From an uncultured Sutterella sp. (lineage in GTDB: Bacteria > Pseudomonadota > Gammaproteobacteria > Burkholderiales > Burkholderiaceae_F), in the NCBI GenBank assembly GCA_934249275.1, contig CAKQKT010000079.1, positions 1 through 8,798 of the forward strand: a stretch of 8,798 nucleotides of DNA, written 5' to 3'. The notes below the pieces were generated by a model, which searched no databases, had not been told where the DNA came from, and was given only the letters and a program-made list of their open reading frames with translations. Both the position numbers and the translations under genes were made by a program. Each line of letters begins with the position of its first letter. Position 1 is the first letter of the stretch. This document shows positions 6,518 to 8,798 of this stretch, piece by piece.

Positions 6518-7963
6518 ATGAACACGACCAACAGCGCGTCCAAAGCGCAGCTCGTACGCGAGAACGAGCAGCCCCAATTCGAAAGAACCATGAAGGCCCG
6601 TCATCTGATCATGCTGTCTCTAGGCGGCGTGATCGGAACGGGCCTTTTCTTCAACACGGGCTTCGTGATCGGCCAGACGGGCGCCTTCGGCACCGTCGTC
6701 GCCTACCTGATCGGCGCTCTCGTCGTCTATCTCGTCATGCTCTCGATGGGCGAGCTTTGCGTGGCGCTGCCGCACACGGGGAGCTTCCATCTCTATGCGA
6801 CGAAGTTCATCGGCCCGCGCACCGGGTTTACGGTGACATGGCTCTACTGGGTGACCTGCACGGTGAGCGTTGGCACGTCGCTCACGGGCGCCGGGCTTGC
6901 GATGCAGTACTGGTTCCCGAACGTCGACGTCTGGATATGGTGTCTGGCGTACTGCTTCCTGATTCTCGGCATGAACGTTTTCACGACGAAGTTCTTTGCC
7001 GAAGGCGAATTCGTCTTCTCGCTCATCAAGGTCATTACGATCCAGGTCTTCATCATCGCGGGCGGCCTTGCCGTCTTCGGCGTGATTCCGCTCTCCGACG
7101 GCTCTCCGGCGCCGTACTTCCACAATCTGACGGACGGCGGCCTCTTCCCGAAGGGCCTTCTGCCGCTTCTCACCACGATGATCGCCGTCAACTTCGCGTT
7201 CTCCGGCACCGAACTGATCGGCGTTGCCGCCGGTGAAACGCAGAATCCGGAGAAGGTGATTCCGATGGCCGTTCGCACGACAGTCGTCCGTCTGGTGCTC
7301 TTCTTCATCGGCACGATCGTGATTCTCGCCGCGCTCCTTCCGATTGAGGAGGCCTCCATTCTGAAGAGCCCGTTCGTGACGGTGTTCGAGCGCATCGGCA
7401 TTCCGTACGCCGCCGACCTCTTCAACTTCGTGATTCTGACGGCTGTGATTTCGGCCGCGAACTCGAACCTTTACGCTGCGGGCCGCATGATCTGGGCCCT
7501 TGCGCACGACGGCATGCTGCCCGCCTGGGCAAGCAAGCGCACGAAGCGCGGCCTTCCGGTCAATGCGATCATGATCTCCATGCTCGGCGGCTGGCTTGCG
7601 CTCTTTACGTCCGTCTTCGCCGCCGACACGGTGTTCGTGGTGCTCACCGCCATCGTGGGCTTCTCTGTCGTGGCCGTCTGGGTCGCCATCAGCGTCGCCC
7701 ACATCGGCTTTCGCCGCCAGCTCAAGGCCGAAGGCAAGTCCGTCAAGGACCTCGCCTGGCATTCGCCCCTTTATCCGCTGGTGCCGATCCTCGCGATCAT
7801 TCTCTGCTCGGTCGCCTTCATCGGCCTTCTCTTTGATCCGGAACAGCGTCTGGCCCTTTACTTCGGCGTTCCGTTCGCCGCCGCCTGCATGATTCTCTAT
7901 CCGTACATCGCACGCGGCCGCGAGGACCGAATCAAGGCCGCCCGCGAAGCCCAGAGCCGCTAA
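6518..7963 (+). CDS. mmuP: Amino-acid permease of the AAT family, MmuP (S-methylmethionine permease)-like
   Basis: This is an inner-membrane, proton-coupled amino-acid permease with about 12 helices. From ATG 6518 it has 481 residues, close to E. coli MmuP (467). The N-terminus [20 protein letters not shown] (23-42) nearly matches MmuP as I remember it. So do [15 protein letters not shown] (66-80), [11 protein letters not shown] (88-98), [17 protein letters not shown] (159-175), [20 protein letters not shown] (221-240), [20 protein letters not shown] (296-315) and FDPEQRLAL (439-447). LysP- and GABA-type permeases share the core but match less closely. S-methylmethionine as substrate is an inference: the usual partner mmuM (homocysteine S-methyltransferase) is not in the window. 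The frame is open further upstream (a GTG at 6401), but that extension runs through the terminator hairpin and is unlike the family. ATG 6518 has no Shine-Dalgarno; the preceding bases are C-rich. Met25 at 6590 is a less likely alternative start. Confidence 0.85.
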   Translation: MNTTNSASKAQLVRENEQPQFERTMKARHLIMLSLGGVIGTGLFFNTGFVIGQTGAFGTVVAYLIGALVVYLVMLSMGELCVALPHTGSFHLYATKFIGPRTGFTVTWLYWVTCTVSVGTSLTGAGLAMQYWFPNVDVWIWCLAYCFLILGMNVFTTKFFAEGEFVFSLIKVITIQVFIIAGGLAVFGVIPLSDGSPAPYFHNLTDGGLFPKGLLPLLTTMIAVNFAFSGTELIGVAAGETQNPEKVIPMAVRTTVVRLVLFFIGTIVILAALLPIEEASILKSPFVTVFERIGIPYAADLFNFVILTAVISAANSNLYAAGRMIWALAHDGMLPAWASKRTKRGLPVNAIMISMLGGWLALFTSVFAADTVFVVLTAIVGFSVVAVWVAISVAHIGFRRQLKAEGKSVKDLAWHSPLYPLVPILAIILCSVAFIGLLFDPEQRLALYFGVPFAAACMILYPYIARGREDRIKAAREAQSR

Positions 7964-7994
7964 GGCAAGCCTCTGACAAACGATCATAAAAATC

Positions 7995-8034
7995 GAGCCC
8001 CGTTCATCAGACGATGAGCGGGGCTCTGGTTTTT
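7995..8034. terminator. Bidirectional intrinsic terminator between convergent genes
   Basis: A 14-bp stem (7995-8008 with 8013-8026, one G-U pair) closes on the 4-base loop AGAC. TTTTT at 8030-8034 follows on plus, and AAAAA at 7988-7992 gives a T-run on minus. It lies 31 bases after the MmuP-like stop and 32 bases beyond the asparaginase stop, so it can serve both genes. Confidence 0.9.
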
Positions 8035-8058
8035 ATGACTGACGCGCTTCAGGCGGGC

Positions 8059-8798
8059 TTAGAAGCGTGCAAAGGCATCCTTCGCATCAATGCCGCAGGC
8101 GAGGCACAGCTGAGCGAGCACGCGGGCCTTCTGAGGGTTGAGCGTGCCCGACGGAACGAAGCCCGCATCCTGCCACTCGGCAAGGCCCTCGACGCACATG
8201 CCGCTTCCCGTGCGGGAGGCTCGGATGACGAGGACGCCGGAAGAGGCGGCTTCAAAGAGGGCGCCTTCCGTGTCTTCGTGAATGGAGCCGTTGCCGGTGC
8301 CGGCATGAACGATGCCGCGGGCGCCGGCGGCGAGCGCGGCCTTCACCATGATGCCGTCGTCGTCGACGTGCGAATAGACGATGTCGACGCGCGGCAGCTT
8401 GCCTTCCTTCTCGACAAAGGCCTCAAGGGCTTCGAGCGTGAAGGGCGTTGCAGCCGTATGGGGCTTGTCGGTGCGGCCGATGAATTCGATGTGGGTGCCG
8501 GCGATCATGCCGATCATGCCGAGGTCCGGACCGCGGAAGGTCGCGACGTTGGTCGGATGCATCTTGGTGGCATCGCGGGCGGAGACGATCGTATCGTTGA
8601 GAGCAATCATGACGCCGCGGCCGGCAGCGTTGGGATCGGCGGCAATGCGCACGGCGTTGAGCAGATTGAGCGGGCCTTCGGCGGAAAGGGCCGTGGCGGG
8701 ACGCATGGCGCCCGTGAGAACGACGGGCTTTTCGCTCTTGACGACGAGGTTGAGGAACCAGGCGGTTTCCTCCATCGTGTCGGTGCCGTGGGTGATCA
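8059..8798 (-). CDS. ansB: Type II L-asparaginase, N-terminus outside window
   Basis: The enzyme hydrolyses L-asparagine to aspartate and ammonia; type II enzymes are usually periplasmic tetramers. The visible 245 residues run in from the right edge to TAA 8059-8061 and make up the C-terminal part of a protein that is normally about 330-350 residues. The second active-site motif ITHGTDTMEET is at the very edge, with the Thr and Asp equivalent to Thr89-Asp90 of E. coli AnsB. VVLTGAMRP and SAEGPLNLLNAV follow, and RDATKMHPTNVATF supplies the Lys equivalent to Lys162. GIVHAGTGNGS, IRASRTGSGM and SGTLNPQKARVLAQLCL complete the family pattern. The first catalytic Thr (Thr12 in E. coli) and any signal peptide lie off the window, so periplasmic location and exact type are inferred from the C-terminal match to AnsB. 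It converges with the MmuP-like permease over a shared terminator; a link in amino-acid catabolism is plausible. Confidence 0.93.
   Translation of the reverse strand, partial: ITHGTDTMEETAWFLNLVVKSEKPVVLTGAMRPATALSAEGPLNLLNAVRIAADPNAAGRGVMIALNDTIVSARDATKMHPTNVATFRGPDLGMIGMIAGTHIEFIGRTDKPHTAATPFTLEALEAFVEKEGKLPRVDIVYSHVDDDGIMVKAALAAGARGIVHAGTGNGSIHEDTEGALFEAASSGVLVIRASRTGSGMCVEGLAEWQDAGFVPSGTLNPQKARVLAQLCLACGIDAKDAFARF

Noticed and set aside
6620..7987. A 455-codon open frame on the minus strand opposite the MmuP-like gene
   Set aside because: It has the same low-complexity charged composition and fully overlaps a clearly recognised permease.

Overview
The window is a high-GC stretch of bacterial chromosome with short intergenic gaps and mostly housekeeping or nutrient-uptake genes. 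The proteins (SstT, a MmuP-like permease, type II asparaginase, an RluA-family pseudouridine synthase) have proteobacterial character. Several amino-acid transporters and an asparaginase together suggest an asaccharolytic, amino-acid-using lifestyle. My best guess is a gut-associated betaproteobacterium of the Sutterellaceae (Burkholderiales). This is an inference from protein style and composition; no rRNA or marker gene in the window proves it.

Layout, left to right. (1) 1-906, plus: the 3' part of a pilin-like gene. It has a Cys-containing pseudopilin-type region, a proline-rich linker and a C-terminal domain I do not recognise, and its base composition is visibly more AT-rich than its neighbours. 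(2) 980-2484, minus: an APC-family amino-acid permease split by a frameshift, converging on the pilin-like gene across a hairpin at 928-955. (3) 2485-3027: a 543-base gap with no convincing gene and two short inverted repeats. (4) 3028-3522, plus: a small flavin-binding (PNPOx/Nim-like) protein. (5) 3536-4831, minus: an RluA-family pseudouridine synthase with a long N-terminal extension. (6) 5112-6350, plus: sstT, the Na+/serine-threonine symporter. (7) 6351-6517: a structured intergenic region with a strong intrinsic terminator only 24 bases before the next start codon. (8) 6518-7963, plus: an S-methylmethionine-permease-like (MmuP) transporter. (9) 7995-8034: a strong bidirectional terminator. 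(10) 8059-8798, minus: the C-terminal three quarters of a type II L-asparaginase, running off the right edge.

How it works together: sstT, the MmuP-like permease, the broken APC permease and the asparaginase form a loose neighbourhood for taking up and deaminating amino acids. They lie on both strands with terminators between them, so they are not one operon. I see no phage, CRISPR, IS element, tRNA or rRNA, and no clearly new multi-gene system. The observations most worth a second look are the modular pilin-like protein, the terminator placed inside what must be the leader of the MmuP-like gene, and the frameshifted permease.
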